In this document: positions 35,257 through 44,099 of the stretch, one piece after another | How positions within the stretch are numbered: position 1 is the stretch's first letter | Layout: each line of letters starts with the position of its first letter | Assembly: GCF_011605345.1 (NCBI RefSeq) | Contig: NZ_JAAOXM010000003.1 | Location: 186,001 to 250,000 of the forward strand | Length of the DNA stretch: 64,000 bases | Direction: 5' to 3' | Origin: Burkholderia sp. D-99 | GTDB lineage: Bacteria; Pseudomonadota; Gammaproteobacteria; Burkholderiales; Burkholderiaceae | The notes under the pieces: model-generated | What the model was told of the DNA's origin: nothing | The model's database searches: none | What the model saw: only the letters and a program-made list of their open reading frames with translations | Made by a program: the position numbers and the translations under genes

Positions 35257-36642
35257 ATGCGAGCTGATCATCCATTTCTTCGCCATTCCGGAGCCTTGTT
35301 CGGGCGGCAGCCGTTCCGCACGCTGAAGGGGTTCGCGGGCGGGTATATCGCCTACCCGATCGCGGAAAGCCGGGAAAAGCGCAACGTACGCCCCAAGATC
35401 GCCGAACTGCGCCAGTACTACGAGCTGCCGCTCGAAGCGCGCCGTCGTATCGCGATCGATCGCCTCGTCGACACGCTTCAGTTTGCCGGCGCGTCCGTAC
35501 CTTACTATCGCGACCTGTTCGCCGCGCGGCAGTTCGATCCGCAACGCGTGCGCGAGGACGTGCGCCATCTCGAGGCGCTGCCGTATCTGACGAAGGACAT
35601 CATCCGCGAGCAGGGCGACCGGCTGCTGTCGGCGCCGCTTGATAGCGTGCGGCATCACGTCTGCAAGACCGGCGGCTCGACCGGCCTGTCTTGCACGATC
35701 TTCTACGATCAGGACGGTGCGGACTATTCGTCGGCCGTGACGTTCTATGCGCGTGAGCGCATCGGCAAGCTGCGTCATCGCTTCGAGCTGCATTTCGCGT
35801 GCCGCTTTCCCGACGACGTCGTGCCGGAATGGCCGTCGCGTGAGGATTTCAAGTGCTTCGCAATGAACCGCAGCAACATCTTCTTCGATCGCATCGACGA
35901 TGCGGGCCTCGAGGAAATGTGGCGCACGCTGAAAAGCCGCCGGCCTTATCTCGCCCATTCACATCCGTCGACCATGTACGCGCTCGCATGCTACGTGCAG
36001 CGCAAGTACGGCGGCGGCAATGCGTTCGCGGTGTTCGAGTCGAGCGGCGAGCTGCTCGAGCCGCACGCGCGCGAGGTCATCGCGTCCGCGTTGAAGTGCC
36101 GCGTGATCGACCGCTATGGCCTCGCCGAGCTTGGCGTGATGGCGTATGAGCTCGAGGGCCATGAAGGTGGTTTTCGCGTGATGGATTCCGAGGGCTGGCC
36201 GGAAAGCCGGCTCGTCGACGGCGGCGCGGATGGTGCGCACGAGCTCGTATTTACGGGTTTCCGGAACCGGTTGATGCCGCTCATCCGTTACGCGACCGGC
36301 GATCTCGCCCGCGTGCAGGATGATCCGGTGCAAGGGTTCGTGCTGACCGATGTCGTCGGGCGAATTCACGACGTCGTGCCGATCAACGGCATCGCGCACC
36401 CGACACACCATATTCAGGACATGCTCGATCACCGGGTCGGCGGTATCCAGGAGTTCCAGATCGATCTTCGCACCACGCCGCCGACGTTGCGGATCGTGCT
36501 CGAGCCGTGGGCCAATGCCGACGATACGACTGCGAAGCTGCGACATTTCTGGGGTGATGCCTTCACGATTTCCTTTGTCGGCCATGACGATCTCGTACGC
36601 GTCGGTCGGCGCGCCAAATTCCGCCACGTGGTGACCGCATGA
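35257..36642 (+). CDS. PaaK/CapK-like AMP-forming ligase family protein
   Basis: 461 residues related to phenylacetate-CoA ligases and the CapK proteins of capsule loci. The adenylate-binding signature CKTGGSTG is at residues 136-143, and ESSGELLEP, DRYGLAELG and TGDLARV match later adenylate-forming motifs. CapK-like proteins are common in polysaccharide loci but their substrates are mostly unknown; acyl or amino-acid activation for glycan decoration is possible. It overlaps the next gene by four bases (ATGA), forming a unit with a NodB-like protein. Confidence 0.85.
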   Translation: MRADHPFLRHSGALFGRQPFRTLKGFAGGYIAYPIAESREKRNVRPKIAELRQYYELPLEARRRIAIDRLVDTLQFAGASVPYYRDLFAARQFDPQRVREDVRHLEALPYLTKDIIREQGDRLLSAPLDSVRHHVCKTGGSTGLSCTIFYDQDGADYSSAVTFYARERIGKLRHRFELHFACRFPDDVVPEWPSREDFKCFAMNRSNIFFDRIDDAGLEEMWRTLKSRRPYLAHSHPSTMYALACYVQRKYGGGNAFAVFESSGELLEPHAREVIASALKCRVIDRYGLAELGVMAYELEGHEGGFRVMDSEGWPESRLVDGGADGAHELVFTGFRNRLMPLIRYATGDLARVQDDPVQGFVLTDVVGRIHDVVPINGIAHPTHHIQDMLDHRVGGIQEFQIDLRTTPPTLRIVLEPWANADDTTAKLRHFWGDAFTISFVGHDDLVRVGRRAKFRHVVTA

Positions 36643-38213
36643 TCGGTGTTCTTTTCAATGAGGGTGCCGCGCAAGCGGGGCAACTCGTCCTCGCGGCGCT
36701 TCGTCGCTCCGTGACCGCGACGCAGGCGCGTCCGATTTCGCGCGGCGCGTTGCGCGCGGCGGCCGACAGCGTGATCGTGGCCGTCGACATACCCGATGCG
36801 TGGGGCGACGACCTGTTGGCATGGCTGCGTGCGCAGCCGCGCAAGCTGCTCGTGTTCGGGCGGATGCCGGCGGCGCTTGCCGCGGACCTCGGCCTGCGCG
36901 TGGACGCCGCGTTTCCCGATGAGCTGGCCAGCGCGAGCCGTAGCGAACCGGCGCCGACCTGCGATACGCGGGCGAGCCGGGCCGTAGTTGGCTATACGGC
37001 CGCCGCCGCAGCGCTCGGTGGCGCCGCGTGGCAACGACCGTTCGAGCGTTTCGACTTCACCGACGAATGGAACAACCTCGGCAACGGCGCGATTCGCTGC
37101 GACGGGTCGATCTGGTCGATCGCGCAACCGGCCCACGCTGCATCGGGCGCGGAGCTCGCGAGTGTGCGGATCGATGGTGCGCCGGCGGGGTCGTACGCGG
37201 CGCTGTGGGACGGCGATGCCTCGAGCGTGCTGTGGTTCAATCGCGCGGTCGGGCCGATCGATTCGTTCGAGTGGCGAGTCGTCGAGCGCTTCCTGTCGGC
37301 ATATCGCGCGGATGCGCTGCCGTGTCATGCGGTACTCGGCGAGTTGCCCTGGGGGCACGATGCGGCGATTACGTCGCGTCTCGACTGCGATGAGGACGTC
37401 GAAGCATCGCGGCCGCTGTGGGACGCGTATCGACGTATGAACGTGCCGTTCTCGCTGGCTGTCCATACGCAGAACCTGCGCGATTCGCGGCACTATCCGA
37501 TTCTGCGCGAGCTGCTCGGCGACGGCGGCGCGGTGCTCTCGCATACCGCGACGCATGCGCCGAACTGGGGCGGCAGCTACGACGCTGCGCTCGCCGAGGG
37601 CCTGCAATCGGCCGAATTGATTCGCGAGGTGACCGGCCAGCGCGTGCGCTATGCGGTGTCGCCGTTCCACCAGTCGCCGCAGTACGCGCTGCGTGCGCTC
37701 GCGGACGCTGGTTACGAAGGATGCATCGGCGGGATCATTCGCAACGATCCGGAGTTCCTGATCGCGCGCGGCGGCGAACTGGCGGGGATGCCGGCCGGCT
37801 TCGTCGGTCACAGCCAGCAGTGCATGCTGCACGGCGATTGCCTGCTGGCGGCGGGTGATCCGCTTGCCGTCTACAAACAGGCATTCGATCTCGCGTACCA
37901 GACGCGCACGCTGTTCGGTTATCTCGATCATCCGTTTTCCGAGCGCTATCAATACGGCTGGCGCGACGAGCCGCAGCGCATCGACGCACACGAGCAGCTG
38001 GTCGCGTACATCCGTGCGAAGGCGCGCAATCCGTTGTTCATGACGGAAGAGACCGCGCTGGACTTTCTCGTGGCGCGTGCCCGCGTGTGCATGGTCGAGG
38101 AGGCCGGCGGCATACGTGCATGCGTGCCGCCCGGTGTGCCCGGCGGGCTCGCGATGGGCGTCGAGTGGCGTGGCGAGCACGTCGAACTCGTCGCGGGGAT
38201 GATGCTGTCATGA
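36639..38213 (+). CDS. NodB-like polysaccharide deacetylase family protein
   Basis: 524 residues. Residues about 235-450 resemble the NodB deacetylase barrel: the SRLDCDED segment gives D249 and D251, and SHTATH gives the HxxxH metal pair H302 and H306. The N-terminal 230 residues are a separate, unrecognised domain with no signal peptide. Such enzymes remove N- or O-acetyl groups from sugars; a cytoplasmic one would act on nucleotide- or lipid-linked intermediates. It is coupled by ATGA overlaps to the CapK-like ligase upstream and wecB downstream. Confidence 0.8.
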   Translation: MIGVLFNEGAAQAGQLVLAALRRSVTATQARPISRGALRAAADSVIVAVDIPDAWGDDLLAWLRAQPRKLLVFGRMPAALAADLGLRVDAAFPDELASASRSEPAPTCDTRASRAVVGYTAAAAALGGAAWQRPFERFDFTDEWNNLGNGAIRCDGSIWSIAQPAHAASGAELASVRIDGAPAGSYAALWDGDASSVLWFNRAVGPIDSFEWRVVERFLSAYRADALPCHAVLGELPWGHDAAITSRLDCDEDVEASRPLWDAYRRMNVPFSLAVHTQNLRDSRHYPILRELLGDGGAVLSHTATHAPNWGGSYDAALAEGLQSAELIREVTGQRVRYAVSPFHQSPQYALRALADAGYEGCIGGIIRNDPEFLIARGGELAGMPAGFVGHSQQCMLHGDCLLAAGDPLAVYKQAFDLAYQTRTLFGYLDHPFSERYQYGWRDEPQRIDAHEQLVAYIRAKARNPLFMTEETALDFLVARARVCMVEEAGGIRACVPPGVPGGLAMGVEWRGEHVELVAGMMLS

Positions 38214-39331
38214 AGGTGATGGTCTTGATGGGCACGCGCCCGGAAGCGATCAAGCTCGCTCCTGTGATCGCCACGCTGCGCACGGAAGTGGAGACGATCG
38301 TGTGCTCGAGCGGGCAGCACCGCGAGATGCTCGCGCAGGCGTTGGGCTTTTTCGGCATTGCGCCCGATCTCGAGCTCGACGTGATGCGGCCGCGGCAGAC
38401 GCTCAACGGGTTGTCGGCGCGCCTGCTGACGGGGCTCGATGCGGTGCTGGACGATGTCCGGCCCGACTGGATGCTCGTGCAGGGCGACACGACGACCGCG
38501 ATGTGCGGCGGCCTCGCCGCGTTCCATCGCGGGATCGCGGTCGCACATATCGAGGCGGGGCTCAGGACCGGCGATCTGGCGAGCCCGTTTCCCGAGGAGG
38601 CGAATCGCAGCCTGCTCGGTCGCATCGCGAAGCTGCATTTCGCGCCGACCGAAGCCGCCGCTCGCAATCTGCTCGCCGAAGGCGTTCCCGCTTCGCAAGT
38701 GCTGGTCACGGGCAATACGGTCGTCGACGCGATTTCGCTTGTTCGCGATGTCTGGAAGACGCGCGACCTGGCCGCCACGCTGCCCGAATGGATGCGTGAC
38801 GGCCGCCCGCAGGTACTCGTGACCTGTCACCGCCGCGAGAATTTCGGCGACGTGCTCGAGAGCATCTGCAAGATGCTGCGCGATCTGTGCGCACGCTACG
38901 ACACGTATCGCTGGGTATTTCCCGTCCATCTGAATCCGGCCGTGCGCGAACCGGTCCATCGCGAACTGGCGGGCATTCCGAACCTCGCGCTGATCGAGCC
39001 CGTCGACTATCCGACGAGCTTGTATCTGATCAGCCGCAGCACGCTCGTCGTCAGCGATTCGGGCGGTATCCAGGAGGAGGCGCCGTCGTTCGGCGTGCCG
39101 GTCGTCGTCATGCGCAATCACACCGAGCGTCGCGAGGGCGTGGACGCAGGTTTTGCGACGCTGGCCGGCCAGTCGGTCGAGCGGATCGAGCAGGCGGTCG
39201 TCGAATGGCTCGACGATCCGGCCCGGCGCGCCGAGCTGGCAGCGCGTGCGAATCCGTATGGCGACAGCCTTGCGTCGCAACGCATCCTCATGAGTCTACT
39301 GGGCCGTCAAGCCGGGGTTTTCCGTGGATGA
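38210..39331 (+). CDS. wecB: UDP-N-acetylglucosamine 2-epimerase
   Basis: 373 residues starting MKVMVLMGTRPEAIKLAPVI, with HIEAGLRTGD, the catalytic CHRREN region and SDSGGIQEEAPSFGVP. It interconverts UDP-GlcNAc and UDP-ManNAc. No UDP-ManNAc dehydrogenase (wecC) is in the window, so ManNAc or a product of other genes may enter the glycan. It overlaps the deacetylase gene by four bases and the next glycosyltransferase by eight. Confidence 0.96.
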   Translation: MKVMVLMGTRPEAIKLAPVIATLRTEVETIVCSSGQHREMLAQALGFFGIAPDLELDVMRPRQTLNGLSARLLTGLDAVLDDVRPDWMLVQGDTTTAMCGGLAAFHRGIAVAHIEAGLRTGDLASPFPEEANRSLLGRIAKLHFAPTEAAARNLLAEGVPASQVLVTGNTVVDAISLVRDVWKTRDLAATLPEWMRDGRPQVLVTCHRRENFGDVLESICKMLRDLCARYDTYRWVFPVHLNPAVREPVHRELAGIPNLALIEPVDYPTSLYLISRSTLVVSDSGGIQEEAPSFGVPVVVMRNHTERREGVDAGFATLAGQSVERIEQAVVEWLDDPARRAELAARANPYGDSLASQRILMSLLGRQAGVFRG

Positions 39332-40574
39332 GCGTGCGCCGGACAGCTTGATGCCGCGCGACTGCGTGATGTTCTCGACCGCGGACTGGGACGAACCGTA
39401 CTGGACGAACAAGCAGCACACGGCAAGCCTGCTCGCGTCGCGCGGATGGCGCGTGCTGTACGTCGAGAGCGTGGGGTTCCGTTCGCCGAAGGTCGGCAGC
39501 GGCCGCGACTGGACACGCCTGTGGCGCCGGTTGTGGCGCGGTGTGCAATCGCTCGTGCTCGGGCCGCCGCGACGTGCGCAGAATGTCTGGGTGCTGTCGC
39601 CGCTGCTCATTCCCGCGAAACATCACTGGCCGCTCGTGCGCGTGCTGAACCAGTTCCTGTTGCGGGCAACGGTCAGCCGATTCGCGCGCGGCCGGCGTTT
39701 CGACACGCCGGTCGTGTGGACCTATCATCCGTTCATGCTCGACGCGATCCGCAGCCTGCATCGCGGGCCGCTCGTCTACCATTGCGTGGACGATATCGGT
39801 GCGGTGCCGGGCGTCGACGTCGACGCATTCGGCAGCGCGCAACGCCTTCTGCTGGGCGCGAGCGACGCGGTGTTCACGACGGCGCCGGCCCTGCAGTCGC
39901 AATGCGCGCCGCACAATCCGAACACGCACTATTTCGGCAACGTCGTCGATGCCGCGCATTTCGGCACGGCGCTCGACGACGCACCGTTGCCGCCGGAGCT
40001 TGCGGCGATTCCCGAGCCGCGTCTCGTCTATCACGGCGTGCTGTCCGACTTCAAGATCGACATGCCGCTGTTGCTGGCTGCCGCGAAAGCCCGGCCTGAA
40101 TGGCACTGGGTCATCATCGGCGAGGAGCGTGAAGGGCAGCGCAGCCCGCTGCTCGCGGAATTCGCGCAATTGCCGAATGCACACCTGCTCGGCTACCGGA
40201 ACTACAGCGACCTGCCCGCCTATTTGCGCGGGATGCGTGTCGGCGTGCTGCCGACGCTGCTGAACGACTACACGCGCTCGATGTTTCCGATGAAGTTCTA
40301 CGAATACCTCGCGGCCGGCCTGCCGGTCGTGTCGACCCCGCTCGACTTCGCACGCGATCCGCATGCCGGGCTCGAAGTCGGTGGCGATCTGCAGTCGTTC
40401 GTCGCTGCGATCGAGCGTCAGCTCGCACGCGGCAAGCTTGATCGCAGCGAAGCGCAGGCAGCGGTCGGAGACAACACGTGGGATCGCCGCCTCGACAAGA
40501 TGCTCGCACTCACGTTTGGCGACGCGCGCCAGCCACCGGCGCAGCGGTGTGTGGTGGCCGGAGGCGGCGCATGA
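39324..40574 (+). CDS. Glycosyltransferase (GT-B fold)
   Basis: 416 residues with GT-B features: an N-terminal domain with NKQHTASLLASRGWRVLYVE and a C-terminal nucleotide-sugar domain with VYHGVLSDFKIDMPLLL and PMKFYEYLAAGLPVVSTPL. The latter pattern is typical of WsaF/TuaH-like transferases. Translation starts at GTG 39324, overlapping wecB. It is cytoplasmic, acting on lipid-linked O-antigen; donor and acceptor cannot be told. It overlaps the next gene by four bases. Confidence 0.88.
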   Translation: MDERAPDSLMPRDCVMFSTADWDEPYWTNKQHTASLLASRGWRVLYVESVGFRSPKVGSGRDWTRLWRRLWRGVQSLVLGPPRRAQNVWVLSPLLIPAKHHWPLVRVLNQFLLRATVSRFARGRRFDTPVVWTYHPFMLDAIRSLHRGPLVYHCVDDIGAVPGVDVDAFGSAQRLLLGASDAVFTTAPALQSQCAPHNPNTHYFGNVVDAAHFGTALDDAPLPPELAAIPEPRLVYHGVLSDFKIDMPLLLAAAKARPEWHWVIIGEEREGQRSPLLAEFAQLPNAHLLGYRNYSDLPAYLRGMRVGVLPTLLNDYTRSMFPMKFYEYLAAGLPVVSTPLDFARDPHAGLEVGGDLQSFVAAIERQLARGKLDRSEAQAAVGDNTWDRRLDKMLALTFGDARQPPAQRCVVAGGGA

Positions 40575-41698
40575 ACGTCGTGCACGTCTACCGGACCTAT
40601 TTTCCCGATCCGCCAGGCGGGCTGCAGGAGGCGATCCGCCAGATCGCGATGGCGACGCGTCGCTACGGTGTCGACGCGCGCATTTTCGCGCTGTCGCCGA
40701 CGCCGGAGCCGACTTGCGTCGAGCGCGACGAGGGGCGGGTCGTGCGGGCCCGCTCATGGGCCGCGCCGGCATCGTGCGATCTCGGCGGCATCGACGCGTT
40801 GCGGCGCTATCGCGAACTCGTCGATTGGGCGGACGTCGTCCATTTCCATTTCCCGTGGCCCTTCGCCGACGTGCTGCACCTGCTCGGCCGGACCCGGAAG
40901 CCGGCCGTGATGACGTATCACTCGGACATCGTGCGGCAGAAGCTGCTCGGCGCTGTCTACGGGCCGTTGATGCGGCGCACGTTGAGGGCGATGTCGGCCG
41001 TCGTCGCGACTTCGCCTGCCTATGCGCGAACCAGCCCGGTGCTGACGTCGGCCGTTTCCGCGCGGCAACTTCATACGATTCCGCTCGGCATAGCCGACTA
41101 TCGCGACACGCCGCGCACGTTCGCGCTCGCGCATGCGCGCCCGGAGCTTGCCGCGCTGGCGGGCAAGCCTTTCTTGCTCGCGCTCGGTGTACTGCGCTAC
41201 TACAAGGGCTTTCACACGCTGATCGACGCGGCAGCGCAAATCGGCGCGCCGATCGTGATCGCCGGGTCGGGCCCCGAGCAGGCCAACCTGCATGCGCAGG
41301 CCGAACGACTCGGCGCGCGCAACGTGGTCTTCGCCGGGCAGGTGACCGACGACGAGAAGATCGCGCTGCTCGCGGCGTGCCGGGCGCTCGTGCTGCCGTC
41401 GCACCTGCGCTCGGAAGCGTTCGGCATGGTGCTGGTCGAAGCACAGATGTTCGGCAAGCCGACCGTCTGCTGCGAAATGGGCTCGGGCACGTCCTACGTG
41501 AACGAGGATGGCATCACCGGGTTCGTCGTCGCGCCGGAGCAGCCGGCGGCGCTGGCGGACGCGGCAGGCCGGCTGCTTGCCGACGATGAACTGGCCGCCC
41601 GGATGGGCGGTGCGGCGCGCGCGCGGTACGAACGGCTGTTTTCAAGCGACGCGCTGGGACAGGCGTATGGCGCGCTGTACGAACAGGTGCGGCGCTGA
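40571..41698 (+). CDS. GT4-family glycosyltransferase
   Basis: 375 residues with the GT4 fold: N-terminal YFPDPPGGLQEAIRQIA, then GVLRYYKGFHTLIDAA at the start of the second domain and the EX7E motif EAFGMVLVEAQMFGKP. SDIVRQK after a YH pair is common in rhamnosyl- or mannosyltransferases of O-antigen loci. The ATG at 40571 overlaps the previous stop. An 84-base gap with a possible internal promoter follows. Confidence 0.93.
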   Translation: MNVVHVYRTYFPDPPGGLQEAIRQIAMATRRYGVDARIFALSPTPEPTCVERDEGRVVRARSWAAPASCDLGGIDALRRYRELVDWADVVHFHFPWPFADVLHLLGRTRKPAVMTYHSDIVRQKLLGAVYGPLMRRTLRAMSAVVATSPAYARTSPVLTSAVSARQLHTIPLGIADYRDTPRTFALAHARPELAALAGKPFLLALGVLRYYKGFHTLIDAAAQIGAPIVIAGSGPEQANLHAQAERLGARNVVFAGQVTDDEKIALLAACRALVLPSHLRSEAFGMVLVEAQMFGKPTVCCEMGSGTSYVNEDGITGFVVAPEQPAALADAAGRLLADDELAARMGGAARARYERLFSSDALGQAYGALYEQVRR

Positions 41699-41735
41699 AC
41701 GGGCCGGGCGTGCCGTCATATGTCATTTCGGTGAA

Positions 41736-41770
41736 TTGACCGACGGCCCGCTCCGGTAAAATCGTCGGTC
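41736..41770 (+). promoter_or_regulatory. Putative internal promoter flanked by an inverted repeat
   Basis: TTGACC (41736-41741) and TAAAAT (41757-41762), spacing 15, resemble a sigma-70 promoter. A perfect 8-base inverted repeat, GACCGACG (41738-41745) and CGTCGGTC (41763-41770), brackets the spacer and -10. It may be an operator, or a hairpin modulating read-through. It sits in the largest gap of the glycosyltransferase run. Confidence 0.4.
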
Positions 41771-41821
41771 AGGTCCACGACGGTGATTCGTGCCCTTTTT
41801 GTTGCAATCGAGACAAAATCT

Positions 41822-42799
41822 ATGAAGGTACTCTTTGCCACTTATCCGATGGCATTTCATACGCCCGGCGGCGGAGAGGTCCAGCTGCTCGCGTATCACA
41901 AGCACCTGCCGGCGCATGGCATTGACGCGACGCTGATGAACATGTGGGAGCCGCGGTTTCTGGAACACGATGTCGTGCATTTCTTCTCGTGTATCAGCGG
42001 TTCCTATCATTTCTGCCATTTCGTGAAGCGACTCGGCTTGCCGCTCGTGATCTCGGCCAGCCTGTGGATTACCGACGCGACCCGACATCTGTATCCGATC
42101 GACGAAATCCGTGCGCAGCTTGGCCTCGCCGACGTCATCGTCACGAATTCCGCCGTGGAGAGCGACACGCTCGCCGAGGTGCTGGACCTACCGCGCGAAC
42201 GGTTCGCGCACGTCTACAACGGAATCGACGAGCTGTTTCTGCGGTCGGTCCCGCCGGAGGCATTTCGCCGCCATTTCGGCCTCGAAGGGAAGTTCGTGCT
42301 CAACGTCGGCAACATCGAGCCGCGCAAGAACCAGCTCGCGCTCGTGCGCGCGATGAAGGCGCTGCCGGACGTGAAGCTGGTGCTGGTGGGCGCGAAACGC
42401 GATACCGCTTATGCCGATGCGGTGCTGGAAGAGGGGGGCGGGCAGGTCATCTATCCCGGCGTGATGCCGCACGACGACCTGCTGCTGTCCGGCTATGCAG
42501 GCTGCGATGCATTCTGCCTGCCGAGCACGCTGGAGACGCCGGGCCTCGCTGCGCTCGAAGCCTCCGCGCAACGTGCGCCGCTGCTGATCACGTCGGAAGG
42601 GTCGTGCGCCGAATACTTCGGCGCGCGGGCCGACTATGTCGCGCCTGACGCGATCGACACGATGAGCATCAAGCTGCGCGCGCTCATCGATGCGGGCCGC
42701 GACGCGCAACTCGCCGAGGCGCCCGGTTTCGACCCGGCCGCATTCACGTGGACCCGCACGACGGGTGTGTTACGCGACATCTATCGTCAACTGGTATGA
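41822..42799 (+). CDS. GT4-family glycosyltransferase
   Basis: 325 residues beginning MKVLFATYPMAFHTPGGGEV. The second domain starts at LNVGNIEPRKNQLALVRAM, with the EX7E motif as ETPGLAALEAS. The N-terminal GGGE loop resembles that of the transferase at 50910, so the two may share a donor type. A GTG at 41783 would add 13 residues; ATG 41822 is preferred because conservation begins there. Preceded by the possible internal promoter. Confidence 0.92.
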   Translation: MKVLFATYPMAFHTPGGGEVQLLAYHKHLPAHGIDATLMNMWEPRFLEHDVVHFFSCISGSYHFCHFVKRLGLPLVISASLWITDATRHLYPIDEIRAQLGLADVIVTNSAVESDTLAEVLDLPRERFAHVYNGIDELFLRSVPPEAFRRHFGLEGKFVLNVGNIEPRKNQLALVRAMKALPDVKLVLVGAKRDTAYADAVLEEGGGQVIYPGVMPHDDLLLSGYAGCDAFCLPSTLETPGLAALEASAQRAPLLITSEGSCAEYFGARADYVAPDAIDTMSIKLRALIDAGRDAQLAEAPGFDPAAFTWTRTTGVLRDIYRQLV

Positions 42800-42860
42800 G
42801 CAACGCAACGGTCCACGCCGTTGGCCCGGACCGTTGTCTGCCGCATGGCAATGGGAATAT

Positions 42861-44099
42861 ATGAAACCTGACCTGTTCGCACCCGCTCGGGTGCAGTCGA
42901 CACCACACGTGATGATGGTCACGCACGTGTTGCCGTATCCGCCGGCGGCCGGCAACGAGATTCGCATCTACAAGATGTTGTCATGGTTCCGTCAGCGCGG
43001 GTACGGGATCACGCTCGTGCTGAAGCCGCTTGGCGATACCGAGGTGCCGAACGAATGCATCGTCGGTTTGCGCAGTGTCGTCGACCAGTTGCACGTTTTC
43101 GACAATCGTTTCGTGCCCGGTGCAACCACACGTACCGTCGATCTCGGGCTCGACGATCCGGCGCTGGCGCAGATCCAGGACGGTTTCTGTCCGGCATGGT
43201 TCGTCGACGAGGTGGCCGCGATCGCAGCCGATCTGCAACCGGATGTCGTGATCGCGCAATACGTGTTCATGAGCCGCATTCTCCAGTTGCCTGAATGCGC
43301 CGACATGCTCAAGGTCATCGATGCGCACGATCTGTTCTGCCGCAAACAGGCGACCGTCGAGCAGTACGGCATCAAGAACTACGGCCTCAGCCTGACGGAC
43401 GACCAGGAGCGTAACTTGTTGCAGCGCGCCGACGTCGTTCTCGCCATCCAGCGTGTCGAGCAAGACGAGATCGCCGAACTTGTTCCGTCGCGCAAGGTGC
43501 TGCTGACGAGTTTCGATCTGGTGCCGCAACAGGCGGACGCGGCCGCGGTCGTGCCGGGGCGCGTGCTGATCGTCGCGTCGGGCAACGAGTTCAACGTGCG
43601 CGGCACGCAGGATTTTCTCGACTATACGTGGCCGCTGGTCCGGCAGGCCTGTCCGGACGCGCGGCTGCGCGTCGTCGGCAAGGTGTGCCGCGAGGTGACG
43701 TGCGACGATCCGACGGTGGCGTTGCTCGGATTCGTCGAAAGCCTGGACACCGAATATGCGGAAGCCGAAGTGGTCGTGAATCCTTGCCGCGTCGGGACCG
43801 GCCTGAAGATCAAGACGATCGAGGCGCTCGCGTGGGGCAAGGCGCACGTCGCGTGGCCCTCGGCTGCGGACGGCCTGCGCGAACTCGGCGATGTGCCGGC
43901 CGTGATCGCGACCGACGTCGTGACGTTCTCCAATGCGATTGCCGACATTCTTCGCTCGCACGAGCGGCGTCTGGCCATGCAGGCGTCGTCGCATGCATTT
44001 ATTTACGAACACTTCCGTGCCGAGCGCGTGTATGGCGACCTGTGCGCCGCCATCGAAGCGCGTCGGCCCGTTGGCATCCGGGAGGTGCAGAATGGATAA
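42861..44099 (+). CDS. Glycosyltransferase (GT-B fold)
   Basis: 412 residues. The N-terminal domain has THVLPYPPAAGNEIRIYKML, typical of GT4-like transferases that open with a P-P-x-x-G-x-E-I-R loop. The C-terminal half has NEFNVRGTQDFLDYTWPLVR and GTGLKIKTIEALAWGKA, in which a Lys replaces the first Glu of EX7E. The ATG at 42861 follows a 61-base gap. It overlaps the next gene by eight bases. Confidence 0.88.
   Translation: MKPDLFAPARVQSTPHVMMVTHVLPYPPAAGNEIRIYKMLSWFRQRGYGITLVLKPLGDTEVPNECIVGLRSVVDQLHVFDNRFVPGATTRTVDLGLDDPALAQIQDGFCPAWFVDEVAAIAADLQPDVVIAQYVFMSRILQLPECADMLKVIDAHDLFCRKQATVEQYGIKNYGLSLTDDQERNLLQRADVVLAIQRVEQDEIAELVPSRKVLLTSFDLVPQQADAAAVVPGRVLIVASGNEFNVRGTQDFLDYTWPLVRQACPDARLRVVGKVCREVTCDDPTVALLGFVESLDTEYAEAEVVVNPCRVGTGLKIKTIEALAWGKAHVAWPSAADGLRELGDVPAVIATDVVTFSNAIADILRSHERRLAMQASSHAFIYEHFRAERVYGDLCAAIEARRPVGIREVQNG

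Noticed and set aside
43933..44091. Longer N-terminus for the 643-residue transferase
   Set aside because: The upstream part of the open frame lies inside the preceding transferase gene in another frame; ATG 44092 has a strong GGAGGTG site.
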